Shown piece by piece: positions 25,194 through 38,690 of a DNA stretch of 64,000 bases (positions are counted from its first letter, which is position 1; each line of letters begins with the position of its first letter). The notes below the pieces were generated by a model. That model did no database searches. It was not told where the DNA came from and saw only the letters and a program-made list of their open reading frames with translations. Both the position numbers and the translations under genes were made by a program. The DNA is from Monarcha castaneiventris obscurior (Eukaryota > Chordata > Aves > Passeriformes > Monarchidae): the NCBI GenBank assembly GCA_026261815.1, contig JAMPIT010000437.1, positions 7,142,001 through 7,206,000 of the forward strand, written 5' to 3'.

Positions 25194-28100
25194 TCCTTAT
25201 CCCGAATTGAATCTTTGTTTCCTTGTAAGTGAAGAAGTTTTCTATTTAAATAGTAGGCCCAAGGTGAGGGAGCAGAGCCACCCGTGGTGTGAGTCATTCA
25301 GTACCTGGGTAAGAACTGAGGGACAGTGTTTACCAAGCTGCCCGAGGTTCCTGTTCTGCAGATGCCATCTGGCAAATTACTTTCTTACAAATAGTGGGAG
25401 TATTTAATCTCCAATGTGTCACATAAAGTATGTACTGCGTGATAATCCTGAAGACACTTGCTGCAGCACACTGGGTCCTGACTCAGGGAAAAGCAGCTGT
25501 GAAGGAACGTGAATGAGCTGGGAATATGAAAACACTCAGACTGATAGAGTGAGTAATTACTCATCTGAAAGGGAAGGGTATGAAACCCCATCCCTTTCAC
25601 TGAACTCAAATGCAAAAACCAAATCCGTTCAGCACAGGGAGGTGCAAGCCCCAGCAGGATGTCAGGGTTGCCCCTCTCTTGCTCACCCTCCTGCTCTGGT
25701 CAGGGCCCTTTCAGTCCAGAGCAGGAAGAGGGTCCCCAGGAACAGCCCCCAGGAATGCTCTCTCTAATTGCACTTGGCAAAGGCACTGTCAGATCAGCTC
25801 CTCTTCCCATTTCTGTCACTTTGATTAATTTTTGCAAGGATGTTCTCCAGCGTCAAAGCTGATGATTTAAGATTAGCCTGGGTCAAAGAAACAAAAGTCT
25901 CTGACACATTTCGAGATTGATGGGTAGGAGCAGTCCTCTGGTGCAGAAACAACAGTGGCTCATTAGAGCATTTCCAGTGGAAAGAAATGTTACATTCTGT
26001 GTTTGTTATACAAGGCAATAATTTTTAAAATTATAAACTGTTTGTTTCAGTATGAAGAGAAAATGACTCTGTTTAATAGTTGCTTTCCACTGATATCCTC
26101 ATTAAAAGAGGAATATTACCCTCTGTTCTCTAAAGGATAAAAAATGTCAGAATAATGAGGAATGTGCTGAACAGACAATGGGACCTTCTTGCTGGCAAGG
26201 TGCTAACTGGTGAAAATGTAAATGCCTGACCTTTAGATTTCTGTTGGGAGTTTGAATTTGTGTCTTTGTTTGAAAAGTGAAATTGTTACATGATTTTTGA
26301 TGGAGTTGATGAACTATAATGTCTCTAGAGACTAAAGCATGAATTCTGGCTGTGAAAATGAGGCTGCTGAAGAAATAAATTTGGTTTCTATGTTTTGTCA
26401 GAAGACTATAAACAAGAAATAATCATAAATGGTATTGGTCCCTCTCCAATAATTTCATTTTACTGATCTTTCAAAAGCGATATTAAAGCTTCAGTTGTTA
26501 TCCACCCATCAGAAACATTTAAAAGTGCAGGTAAACTCTGAATTCTTCCTCTGAAATAACTGAACCCTACAGAATTGCTAACTATGTTCAGGAGGATGAT
26601 TCTATGGAAGATTATTGTCTCCTAGGAGATAATGATCATCTTCATTTTCACGCTTCTAGAAAATACTTAGTACCTTACAGAATCACTGAACTAAGAAATT
26701 AATTTCTATTGCTTGTATGAGAACAATAATGTCTCCAGACCCACTGTTTTCAAGTAGCCCTTTGAGTACTGATGTCTACATCAATTTGATTTTTTCACAT
26801 GTAAAATTCTAACAAGAAAAATGGCCACGTGCTTCCAGCTCTTGATTTTCATCTCTTCTTGTGTTGTAGTTGATTTAGACCACAAATTCTTCATGTTGGT
26901 GCACACCAATTTGTGTTAGTTATCACAGAAATACTGTGACAGATCCACACTCTGAATTTTCTTACTGTTACAAGAATCTACTCAGTTCCTGTGTACCTGG
27001 AGCAGCCAGGCTCTGTCTCTTCTCCTAAACATCATGTTCTTTCCACTCATATTGACAGCGAAATAGGCACTGGCCCCTGTTTGCATCCTTGAAATGCAGG
27101 ATGAAGCATAACCTAAAACTAAGCAAATCTCAGTGTTAGGCTGCAACTTTTGGATAATCTTTTGACTTAGTAGTGTGTCAGCCACAAAACCATTGAGATA
27201 AAATAAATTTTCAAAATAAAGAAAGCATGCCTAAAAGGCTAACAGCTTGCAGTGTAAAGCTTTTTCTCTAGTGAATATTTAATATAAATAATGAATCATA
27301 AACTGCTTTATAAATGGTGCTAGAGATGGGTTGAGTATTCAGTCTGCTCTTCTTGAGAAGCCAAACGTGATCAGTTCTTCATCTTCAGTTGCAGATTTTT
27401 AATTCAGAATTACTGAATGAATTCTCATGTAAGCATATTTCAGTCTACTGAAGAATTACAAACGTGATTTCAATATTCATCTCCTGTGTGATTTGTTACT
27501 TTCAGGATGTGGTGTTGGCTCTCTCTGTTTCGTGGTTGGATGAATGCAGCTCTAGCAAAACCTTGAGAAATATTATCAGAGCTATAAACATTTTTAAAAA
27601 GCTGATAGAGGAAGGCTGGCTGAGTAAGGGATCTTTACATATTCTATTCTGGGTTTCCTGGGCTGAACTTTGCTAGAGGCATTGATACAAGGAGAAAATA
27701 TCCTGTATAATATTTGATGTGGTGAAATTCAAAGCATATGTTTGCGTATGCATTTCTGTGTCAGGACTTAAGCCTCAGGCATTGAGGACACTTCTTCAAG
27801 CCCTTCTGTTAAATCCATTAAGCATTAGCCTCTGCAGTGCTCTGCTAATCATCACCAAGTTTTGTAAGCTAAAGGTGATAAAATATAAAGGAGGAAAGAG
27901 TTTGCCAAGCAAATAAATTTGATTCTGGGCACATAATTCACATTATCTTGTCACAGATATTGGTATTTTCTGGTATTGTGCTGTCTATGCTTAGACACTT
28001 TGGGTATGAATGTTACTTTGTTTTGGGACAAAATATAGGGAGTCGGGAAATGATATTTAATAGGATAAGATATGGTTGATGATGTTGCCAAAAGCTGAGA

Positions 28101-30894
28101 GATGTGCTAGGATGTACTCAATGAAATTTATAATTTACTGTGAGAAAGTAATTCTCCTTGGCTGTGTATGCTATTAATCTCTCCTTGAATTTATCTCCTT
28201 ACAAACTTTATGAAGCAATTTGTTTATTGATTTGCTTAATGCAAATTTCTACTGAGCTTTCAAGATTTTTCTTTCCAAAGCTGGTGCTGTACTTAAAAGG
28301 TGATTAGGGCTCAGGCTTGGTGTAATTTTTTGCATAGGAACACATGGACTCGTTTAATTAAAAAAAGACCATTTTTTTCCATTTCCAAGGCTTGGGGGGT
28401 TTTTTCCACCTACTTAAAACACTTCTGAGTATTTGCCACTGTCCAATCTGGAGAAAGCTGAAATTTTATTGAAACTGATTATTTTGGACACGTGATCTTT
28501 CCTTAAAGGCTTTCAGGGTTGCTACTGTACACACAGCCAGGTTGTGCAGAATTCTTCTAAAACCATTTATATTGGAAATCAGACATAGATTTTTTTAAAA
28601 GAAAATAATACATTTTTCTTCATTTCTTCATGCATTTTTCCTAGCAAAGGTACTGGACTTTTATAAACTCATTGTGAAAGAATTGCTGTATTAGTTACTG
28701 AAATTTAGAAGACTCTGAAATGCGATTTAGGTTGTGGATTGCATTACAATACAAGTGTTACTAGGTGGATTGGCATTCAAACAATTTCTAGCAATTTATA
28801 AGAAAACTTCTCAATCATATTCCTTGGAAAGCTTTAAGTCAGAGAAGTTTTTGAGTCCCAGATGCATTAAAATTTCGAGAATTTTGAGGGAAATGTGTGG
28901 GCAAATGTTTCTGTTGGTTTAAATACGAGTGTTGATTGACTACACATGCAGCTTTTAGGTGTGTGTTTCCATGTGCACGTGCAATGGCAAAAGCAGTCCT
29001 GCTTTGGCAGGAAAATGACATCCAGGTAACCCCATGAAACCTGCACCATCCCCTTCGAGATGGCAAAGTTATTTGCAGATGCTTCATGAAGCAATGCATT
29101 GTTTATTACCTTCTGCTTTTATAGACCTTTTTATGTTCTTCCTGTTTTTCTGCTGAGAAAATGATGTTATTCCAAGACTTGTCACCTTACTGAAGATTAT
29201 CCAGCCTATATTATATGATTTGAAATAGAACTGGAAACTAATAGTGTTGCCCAAGATGCAGAGACTATTTTCTGAGAAATTTATCAGTGACAGAGGACAC
29301 TGTATTCAGAGATAAACCTCAGGAAACCTTCACTACAGAAGACCTGTATGGTTCCACTTCAGAAATGTAGCCACCAATCAAATGAGCAAATAAGATTGTT
29401 AGAGAAGGCTGAGACATAAAGCTGCTGAGCAAATATGATTTATTGCAGTACTCCGTTTCACAGATTTGAATGGCATTTTTAATTTTGCGTGCTTTATGTA
29501 ATAGCACTCACATATTTTTGTTTGAATAAATCAAGATAAACCCTAGTGAGGTTTTTATTGCTTCTAAAGATGTTTTATGAGCGATGTTGTTCTTGTGATC
29601 ACCTTTCTGTTGTTTGTGATTATCACTGCAGTATGTTTTGCATTATGTGAATGCTTCACAAATATTTATCTTTGCATTCCCTTACCAGATCTGTCTGGAC
29701 CCTGACAAGGACAGCATTAACCCTGCCTGTTTCAGCATGTGAGTGCTGGCTCTGGAAGTCATCCTACCTGGGCACTGGAAATCACACAAACTGAATTTTA
29801 ATGGCCTGGCCTGCACTATCCAGAGCTGCCTGTTCAAACACAGATTTCTGAATTCTCAGCATAGCCAAGAGGCAGGGTCACCCTGCACAAACACATTAAG
29901 ATAAATATTTAAGTCTTTAGCAGCCTGGAATGACTCAGTGAGTAGCTGCATTTTTGAAGCACCTGAATTGACCAAAGCTGTCAGAATCCCCAGCATTATT
30001 TAGTGCGCTGCAAAACATTTTACCTTACCCTGTTTAATATACTTGTGTGTTGTTTTTTATTTTTTGTGCACTTGTTAGATGTATGTTTCATCTTGGGCAT
30101 CTGGGAAAGAGCCCTTGATTGTTACTACCTGTAATAACTCTGCTGGCAACATCTTGCAAATTATTCCCCTTTTTAGCTTGTATTTCCTTACTGACAGATG
30201 AATGCACAAAATAGGGGGGATCTTTTGACACTTTGTGCATCGACATTTCTGCTGGAGGAGGAAATATAGAATATCCTAGAACTGGCCATGCAGTACTGTT
30301 TTGATACTGGAGGCTTTGGCTGTCTTTGAACTTATAAATAGTTATGGAAAGCATTTCACTATCATCCTTTAGTATCTAGAAACAGTGAAGCCACAATTTT
30401 CTATGTAAGTACTGTCTTCCTAGCAAGTGCAAAATGAAATTCTTTTATGCTGTGACTGAGCATATCCCAAATAATTTTAAACTGCTGATTGATTTTTCTC
30501 ATGCTTCCTGTAGGCTCTTTGGTTTAATAAAGAGTTTGAGCAGTGGAATGCAGAACGACTGATTTTATCCTGTGATTAATCTCATATATGACAGTTGAGG
30601 GATACTTCTGGCTTTTTTCCCCCATATTTTTTCACAAAACCCGTTCATTTATTCATAGCTGTCTCATAAATGACTACACAGTTGACTAGATGCTGTTTCT
30701 AATACTCCTTCTTCCACAGTGTGGCAAAGCCAATAAATCCACTGATAATTACAGGGAGCTTCCTTTATGAATGTTTCTAAAATAATTCGATCAACAGCTG
30801 TTCCTCCACCTAGTGACACCTATTGACAATAATCCTTTTGAAGTGCACATCTTCAGTGCCACTCACAGGGATCTAAAGAGACGGGGAAGTGCAT

Positions 30895-30982
30895 GCCCTG
30901 TTTTGCAGGTAGAGGCTGGGGAACAGAGGGATTGATTTTCTAAGGATCATGTAAGTGCACGGCAAAGCAGGGGTGTGAATAT
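30895..30982 (+). mobile_element. MIR SINE fragment
   Basis: CCCTGTTTTGCAGGTAGAGG, then CTGGGGAACAGAGGGATTGA, then TCTAAGGATCATGTAAGTGC and AAAGCAGGGGTGTGAAT follow the MIR core order: 'cattttacagatgaggaaactgaggcac', 'agagagattaagtgacttgcc', 'caaggtcacacag', 'ggcagagctgggattcgaa'. The copy is heavily diverged, as expected for a SINE that predates birds. Confidence 0.65.
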
Positions 30983-32536
30983 TTTTCTCCAGCTCATGAA
31001 CTCACTTTCTAATCAATGAATTGTTCTTGCTCTCCTGGGCAGGAAGTGTGGGGGCTGTTTGTAAATAATTTTCACTTGTAGACGTGTGTTTGTTTCTAGT
31101 GGAGGTAGGAACCTTCGCAGAGGGAATTTAGGCCTAACAACTGTGACATTGCTTTTGTTAACTGCATTTCTCAGTCTCTCTAGATATTATCCAGAGATTT
31201 TCCTTCACTGCGAATTTTTCCTCTCTCTGGGCCACAGGTAGAAAACCACTGGTGTGGACTAAGAAGTAAAGGTGGTATTTTTGTCTCTGTTTTGTATTTT
31301 ACTACTGCTGCCTGGATGGCTCTCTAGTCACTTGGACATTCTGGATCATTGCCCCTGGCTCATGTGTTCCTTTGCAATAAATGGTTACTTAAACCCTTAC
31401 CTTACGGCAAAATTTAATTCCTTTATACAGTTTCTGATCTGACCACTACTGCACGTCAAGAAATGAGACGAGGTCTTCTCCAGTTAGTTAATCGTCTATC
31501 TTTGAGAGTAACTATCTGCCATCTGAACAGAAACCATACTGCTTCCTGTAACTTCACACTTACTCATCTTCGCAGAATCATCCCACTGAAAACTGACAGT
31601 AGAATTTTGGGTAGTTTTAATTAGTGATAGAAAAAACTATCTTAGGATCTACTAAGATTGCATAATCTGGAGGTGCGCAGCAGTTGCCTGTCTTGCACAC
31701 AAGAATTTCCACCAGTTCACCTCTCTAAAATCTGTCCTTCACTTACTCGCCCTTTGGACTCTCAGAGGTCTTGTTTGGGCTGGACTTCCTATCTGGAACC
31801 ACATGAACTCAGCACCAAGCAAGTGAAAAACCAAGCATCTCCTGCTTTTCTGTTCACCTTCCTCTGATTGCTCCTTCTGCCACTCTCCTACTCCAAGCTG
31901 TAGAACACTTGTGAACCAGACATGAGGCAGGAGGGCAGAGTTGGAGAAAATCAGCAGCAATGAGATGTCCAAAGATAAAGTACAAACATAATTTCAATCA
32001 AACCCAACTTGTCTGTTACTCATAACAAGAATGGATATATATAACCTGCATAACCTTCATATATCTTCAGTAATTTCCCCACAACTTAATTCTGAGAGGA
32101 ATGATGTTTAAATCAATGTGATTAGGTTCAGCTCCTGGCTCTGCTGCAATCTTTTTGTGAAACTTTGCCCAGATTTTTATTGTTTCCATTTGTCACCACT
32201 AAAGGGACAGCAGTAGCTATTTGCCCATTTACAAAGTAAGAATAAAAATTTCAAAAGTGACAGACATTTTGGCAGCTGACATTTTATTTAAAACACAACT
32301 CCTGATAGATTTTTCCCAAGATCTTGGTTACCAAAAGATGAAGATGAGGGTTTTTTGATATTTTTAAAGTTATTTACAATGATTAGGTTGCTGATCCTAA
32401 AGAAAGTTGGGAAGCTACTTGGTGATTCTGTGAACACTGCAAAGCCTCATCTTTAGGCACTTAATGAAGTGGGACTAAGGCTCAGACAGAAATAAATTGC
32501 TTGAGCTGGAGGAAAACACTCCATGTCTGCTTGTCT
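30983..32536 (-). other. PEX5L upstream intron
   Basis: No gene, recognisable repeat or strong structural signal was seen here. Confidence 0.45.
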
Positions 32537-33070
32537 ACCCCAGGGATCAATACTGGATGAATGCTGTTAAACACCTCCATTAATGACCTGGTTGATGGCC
32601 CATCGTGAGCCCAGCAGGGCTCCAGACACTAAATTGGGAGTGGCTGGGTCACCAAATGGTTGTACTGCCTCCCAAGAGGCTGGAATAATGGGCTCCTGAG
32701 CTGAACAGAGCAAAGTCCTGGACCTGGTGAGGAATAACCCCTTGCACCAGTACAGACCACAGGGTGTCCAGCTAGAAAGAGGCTTGGCAGAAACGAGCCT
32801 GGGGGTTCCTGGTGGGCACCAAATTGAGTCCAGCAAAGGGCAGCGAAGATGATGAAAAGAATTGGAGAATCTTAAATATGAGGGATGGTTGGAGACAGCA
32901 CCAGAACAGGTTGCCTAGAGAGGCTGTGGACTCTCCATCCTTGGAGATATTCAAACTCCCAATGGACACCGGGCTCAGCAACTTGCTTTACTTAACTTTT
33001 CCCCTGGCAGAGAAGATCTACATAATCTCTAGAGGTTCCTCCAACATCAACACTTACATGATTCTGTGAA
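32537..33070 (+). mobile_element. CR1 LINE, plus strand, gapped 3' half with decayed RT
   Basis: The sense CR1 text begins in the reverse-transcriptase region (CCCCAGGGATCAATACTGG, then TCCATTAATGACCTGG) and continues through AGTCCTGGACCTGGTGAGGA and CCTTGCACCAGTACAG. It then passes GTTGCCTAGAGAGGCTGTGG and ends at ACATGATTCTGTG. The catalytic FADD box region now reads SRAPDTKLG where the family has SKFADDTKLG. Internal segments are missing between about 32,820 and 32,900. It is an inactive, 5'-truncated copy. Confidence 0.93.
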
Positions 33071-36000
33071 ACCAATGAAGAAGAAACTTGAGTTGTTTTC
33101 TATTTGGAGCAGTCTAGGAGAGTAAATCCTTGTAGCCTGGTGGGTTAACTCCCTCATGACAATTTCATGTGTCTAAGCCCTCAGTGTCCTTAATTATGCA
33201 GTTACTTTTGACAAATTTACCCAAAGTCTGTGAGTGTGGAAAGGCTTTTTTTGTTTGTGGGGAATATGGCTCTGAATCCTCCCTGAACTGTTCATCGACA
33301 CTTCCTCACGAACTCTCAGATCTTATTGTGATGAGCAGGTCCAACACATATTCTCACATTTATTTAGAAAATATGCATGTTAGCTTTGAAAAGTTTAAGT
33401 TTCTATTTTTTTTCAGTGCAGTGTTAGCATATTTGTGTGTGAACAGTGGTAGACATGCAGAGCTCAATGTGTAAGTGTGACCTCTGGGGCATTCTGCTTT
33501 GGCAGGATGCTTCTCCCTGTTGGAATACTTAATCCAGCTATGTTTGCAAAGCGAATTGAGAGGCTTGGATGGAAGGTGAAACAAAGGTGCAAAGTATTAC
33601 AGTTATATGATATTTACTCTCAAGCTAAAGGGCTCTGAACAGGAGAACCCAAGGGATCATTTTTTATGACAAAAGTAACATTTCATTCCAGGGTTTTTGC
33701 TAAGCTTAAACCTCTCATATCTGAGCACTTTGCAGGCCTTGCTGGTATAATTGCACCTGCAGGTGATAAAAAGAAACAACTTCTCCTGTTGAGAATATCA
33801 CAAACAGATGCTGAATTCACAGTAGACCACAACACACTGAGCCTTTGCAGTTTTTACCAAAGAGGACATGAAATTGTTAAGACTACACACTATTATGTTG
33901 GAGAAAGCATAGCAAGAATACGTATTTGCAACAGTTGTGGAGTTTATTCTCCTAAACCAGCTGAAGTCTATATAATGAAATATATCCACTCTGTTAAGAA
34001 AAAAGTTAATATATCTAATACACCAAACTTTCTAATTTACATTAATTTTCAGCTAAATGATTGTTAATGTGAATTCTCCGAATGCATATAGTGCAACGTT
34101 TGGTCATACAGGGTTGTCCATGAGGATTTAGCTTGGAAGAGTTGAAACTGAGAGAACAGTTTGGCCACAAAAGAGAAAACTTTGCACTTGCAATCCTAAT
34201 TAAAGCTGTCTGTTGATGTCAGATTCAAATGCTGCTTTTTCGATTCACATTAAGGCTAGCTATTGATTTCAGCACAATGAAAGAGAACAGCAAAGGCAGT
34301 ATTAAAGGAGATGTCTGCTGCACACGTGCATGTGTCTGGTTAGGACTTGAACAGTGTAGGGGGTGGAAAGTTTGGATCTTGGCACCAGGTGCAGGGTCAG
34401 AAAAGCACAGATTGAAGGTGAAAGTCAGTGGGTGATTATGAGGAGACACTAATGGCTGAAAAATGTTTAAAGAGAAATATCCAAACACCACACTAATTTT
34501 TCTGTGCTTAGCCTGTACTAATAGAAACTGTCCTGCATATTAAATACAAATCTCAACATTCATGCTTACTGCATTACAATAAATCTGATACAACTTTTCA
34601 CAGCATGGTAATTTGCATTTATTGGCATTCCTGTCTCCTTCAACAAGGGGTGCCTTGTTTTATGTACCCATCACAAGAAAGAGGTGAGAACTTAAAAGAC
34701 TGTTCTAGATTAAAGCCCAGTCTAAATTAACTTGCTCAAAGACACCACCAGTCACCTGCTTCTTGCAGCTTTCATTAAGAAGCAGATCCCTCTTTGGAAT
34801 GCAGATTTGGTAACAGCTAATTAGTTTATATAGCTAATCTTTTACACAGTCTTTCAGGTTATGAAGATAAACAAAACAGGACGGATAGGAAAAAACATCT
34901 ACAGCTCGCTGATAATAATCAATCCCTAGACATTTCCCCAGCTTAACGTACATTGAGACAGCTTTCAAAGCCAAATTCTGTTGGAACAGCTGAGAGAAGC
35001 TGCAGAAAAGCCTTGAATAGTGATTAAAATCTGACTATTTTAGACTTAAGTACAGAAGGGATGCTTACTGTAAGATGCTTTTCTGTGTTGGAATTGGGGG
35101 CTAGGAGAGATCAGAGGGAAGGAATGATCCAGGCAATTCCTGGGAGGGAAGAAATAACCGGATAAATCTGTCCTGTTGTGTCATGGCAAGAATGAATGCT
35201 GTATCCACCTCTGTGAAGGCAATTTTCAGCTGACTGAGATGTGGATGTGGAAAAACCCATTTACAGTGAAAAAGATCAGAAGAGATTTTTTCAGCTTGTT
35301 GTTACTTAGATTTACGTGGCACCAGTCAGGTTTCAATGAACATTCTCGTTACGAAAATATTTTGTTGCTTTAGTCATTCTCTCTTCAGTCACTAAGTTTA
35401 AAGGTACTTCCATTCTTGGTATTAAAAGAAAATAAGTTTTGTTTTTTCAGGGTGTTTTATTTGTAGTTCCAAGTGAAGCAAAATCAAATTAGCTTAAACA
35501 TGACTTGTCTTTTTTTAAAAAAAAAAACAAGCAAACAAACAATTCTTTTTTGTATATGCTTAAGCACTCTAGGAGTATGTTTGTGGTTCCCTTTGCACAC
35601 ACACAAGTATTTTCAATCTGCGGTGTTTCATACTTTCAAATTCCTGAACTAGTCCTACTTGCAGGTCTATATCTTCTGAAAATTTGCTCTCTGAAAAGAA
35701 AATTGCAGATTTAGATTCAGTGTTGTCCTAATGTGGCACTGAAAGTCAAGAATTTCTGAATTCTTTAGGAATATGAACCAACTCATTAAAAATAATGAGA
35801 TAGTAAAAATAAAACTGTCAATTATCTACTTGCTTTGTGACTTGTAAAGTCTACATTTTAAAGTTTCTCTCCACAACCAAAAAAGCTAAACACATTTTTT
35901 GAAAATCAAAAGAGGTGTGACTCTAGAGGCTGGCTGTTTTAAAAAGAACAGAATGAGACCAAAAAACAAATTCATGAAAGTGGAAAATGATGCAATAACA

Positions 36001-38265
36001 ATAAAAATGAAATTTATGGTAGAAAGCTCCTTTGTATGGCACACAGTTGTGGATGGGAGTCAGCTGGCATTCATTGTATGTGGATATTTTGTTTATTAAG
36101 CCAGGAGCACGTGTACAGGAAGGGGGCAACTGATGCAGATGAGGAAGTGACAGTTATGTGTAAAAATGTGCATTCGATTTGTGTTTTATTGAATGCTGTC
36201 AGTAGATGGCTTGGTGAATGGCAGAGCATCTGTCTTTTTTAACATAATTAAATTCTCGCTGATTTGCATCTCAGATTTGTTCTCTTGATAATAAGCTGTT
36301 CTGCGGATGTGACATCATCCATTGAAACTGCTCGGAACATCACACAATTATTAATATATTATCGCTAAATTGATAGTGAATGGTTTTCCAAGACATAAAA
36401 TGAAGCCCCAGATTATTTCACAATAAAAAGGATGTAAAATAGCTAATTACTTGGACTGAATTGCCTAAATGATTTTGTTCTGCACTTTGTGTGTTAAACA
36501 CTGACAAATGAGGGCAATTAATACAGAACTAAAGTTCAGAGTGTGCAACATACAGTGCTGAGGGAGGTTATTTCTTCTCCTTGGTACAGCTGTATTTCAC
36601 AGTCAGTCTCAGGTATTAGGGCCCACCTGTTGCCATTTCAGCCAAGATTCCAACAATATATAAATTACCATGATTTTATTGTGCCTGTGCTGGCCCGTGT
36701 GTGTTGGATGTGTGTGACATCCACATGCTGCTTGTGCTGTTACACAGCTGCACAGCAATGTGGCCCATATCCCTTAAACTTCACACAGTCTCCAAAACTG
36801 AGTCAACAGATTGGTTATTTTTGAAGTTTATTAAGTATTAATTATATATTGTATACATGTCTTCTTTATGCGTCGCCTTTCTTTTGCTGTGAAAATTTTC
36901 TTTAGGTGGACAGATTTTAGACATAAAATTTCTACTCTAGTCACGTAAATTCTAAATTCAATTTGTCTAAACAAATGCTGTCTTGTCCAAGGAGCTTCTA
37001 AATTAGGTAAAGGCTCTTTGTTTCAGATGGCTTGGTTTTTTTGGTGGAGAAGGGAGGTCCTACACTAAAATGAAATATTTTGGAGTTTTTTGATTACCTA
37101 AGTTTTACTTCTGGACATTCCCATCTTGATAAGTCTCATTCGGCATCTATAAAATTCACAAAATAAATGTTCTTGTGTCTCTTTTGCCTGCTTGGTTTAA
37201 TCTGGGAGGCCTTTGTGGAGCTTATCATGTTCACAAAACAACCTTCTATTTCACCGAGGAGTGCCATGGGTAGAATAATCATCCTGTACCCCATTATTTC
37301 CATTTTTCAAAATTATTTGATCTTCCTCACTCCATCAGATTTTTCACACACTAAACTGTAGGATTCCCTGATGTAGTGGGAAGCCATTCTTACTACTTTT
37401 TTATTGAAGCAACTCTAATTTGTATGGAATAAATGTTTTTCAGTGAACTGTAAAAAGCCCTGTTTATCAATATGGAGAAAACCTAGTGAGAGAAAAACTA
37501 AGAAGAGAATACCCCGAGTTTCAGACCCTTGCTTTACTGAACACTTCATTTTTTATTTTCAAATAATCAGCAAAAGAAAGACTAAAACTCAGGTGTTTTC
37601 CTTTCCAGCATAACTATTTTGGCTGCTGGGCTATAGCCAAGTTTGCTTTTATCCCTTTTCTGACTGGTGCTATGAATATTTAATCAACTCCATGCACAGT
37701 GGAGCAGATTCGGCAGGAAGGAATGAAAATTCCATTAATACAGCAGATTGTCCTACATCTGCTGGCCTGGGGACACCTTGAAGGTGGCAGATGTTGTTGT
37801 GGATTCTGCAGACACCCTCTGGAACGGGGTACATCTCTTCTGGAGCCTGAAGTGCTGGAGAGGGCACTGCTGCTCCTCTACTTTCTGTAGTTTGGGAGGG
37901 GGACTTTGGCAGTTTCACAGCAATGTGTTGGGTATTGGATTCTTGGGGAGGGGGTCTGAAGAAATGTTTCCTCTGTCTCAGTAATAAGCCAAGCCTGCCT
38001 TTTCTGAGCAGTGGATTTCCTAAGCAGCTCCAGCTCCAGCTATGAATGACTGTGAATGGTGATTTCAGGCATGCATTCACCTCAGGTGTCTGGGGCACAG
38101 CTTGAGCTGAGGATTTCAGGACACAGTGCAACACTTCTGTGTTAGATGATGCCCTGTTCAGCACCACTGTGCCTCTGTGCTTCTCCTGCCCTGACCAGGT
38201 GCTACATGGAAAGATTAGAATCCTAATTAGCAAGTGTTTTCCAAAGATTTCATCTCTTCCCTTCC

Positions 38266-38282
38266 TTTTTTTTTTTTTTTTT
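38266..38282. repeat. T17 run within a pyrimidine tract
   Basis: The tract from about 38,250 is almost pure pyrimidine and ends in TTTCAG, so on the plus strand it looks like a strong 3' splice acceptor. PEX5L is on the other strand. Confidence 0.9.
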
Positions 38283-38599
38283 CAGCTTAAAGCATTGTTT
38301 TATCCACAACAAATTTCAGAATGTTCACAATAATAAAATAAAATGGTTGCTCAAATGATCAGAATCACTGCCAATAGTACATGGAGAAAACAAGCTGTGC
38401 TTTTAACGATGCAAATTGAAAAGCACATGTCAAAACAAATGAAACAGCTTACTAAAGATCACACCAGTTAGGGTAGCAGAGCACAGTACTGGTGGAGGAA
38501 AGGCTGTAAATAAAGAGCTCTGACTTCTGTCTTCCTCGTTAAGCAGCACTTCACATGACCTGCAGTACTTGAGCTGCACAGCCACAACAACAGTTGCAG

Positions 38600-38690
38600 G
38601 TGCAGTAAAGAACTATTTTGGTTTTACAGGTGAGATAATTCAAAGCAAAGAGAGCTAAAAGTACAAAAGCAGAGGAGATACAGAAATATC
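38600..38690 (+). mobile_element. Possible MIR SINE remnant
   Basis: GTTTTACAGGTGAGATAATT followed by CAAAGCAAAGAGAGCTAAAA resembles the MIR core 'ttttacagatgaggaaactgaggcacagagaggttaa'. The copy is very diverged. Confidence 0.35.

Larger units (their letters stand above)
21197..30894 (-). other. PEX5L upstream intron, quiet
   Basis: No exon was recognised. The stretch contains a 29-bp tandem duplication (23,935-23,992), a T19 run (24,431-24,449) and one short CR1 tail (25,122-25,193). A slightly more G+C-rich patch near 25,620-25,780 stays open in several frames, but no protein family is recognisable there. Confidence 0.5.

Noticed and set aside
33666..34067. 133-codon plus-strand frame
   Set aside because: No family resemblance and no splice or promoter context; length is within chance for a 64-kb window.
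38157..38177. REST/RE1-like left half-site TTCAGCACCA
   Set aside because: The right half of the element is absent, so a functional RE1 is unlikely.
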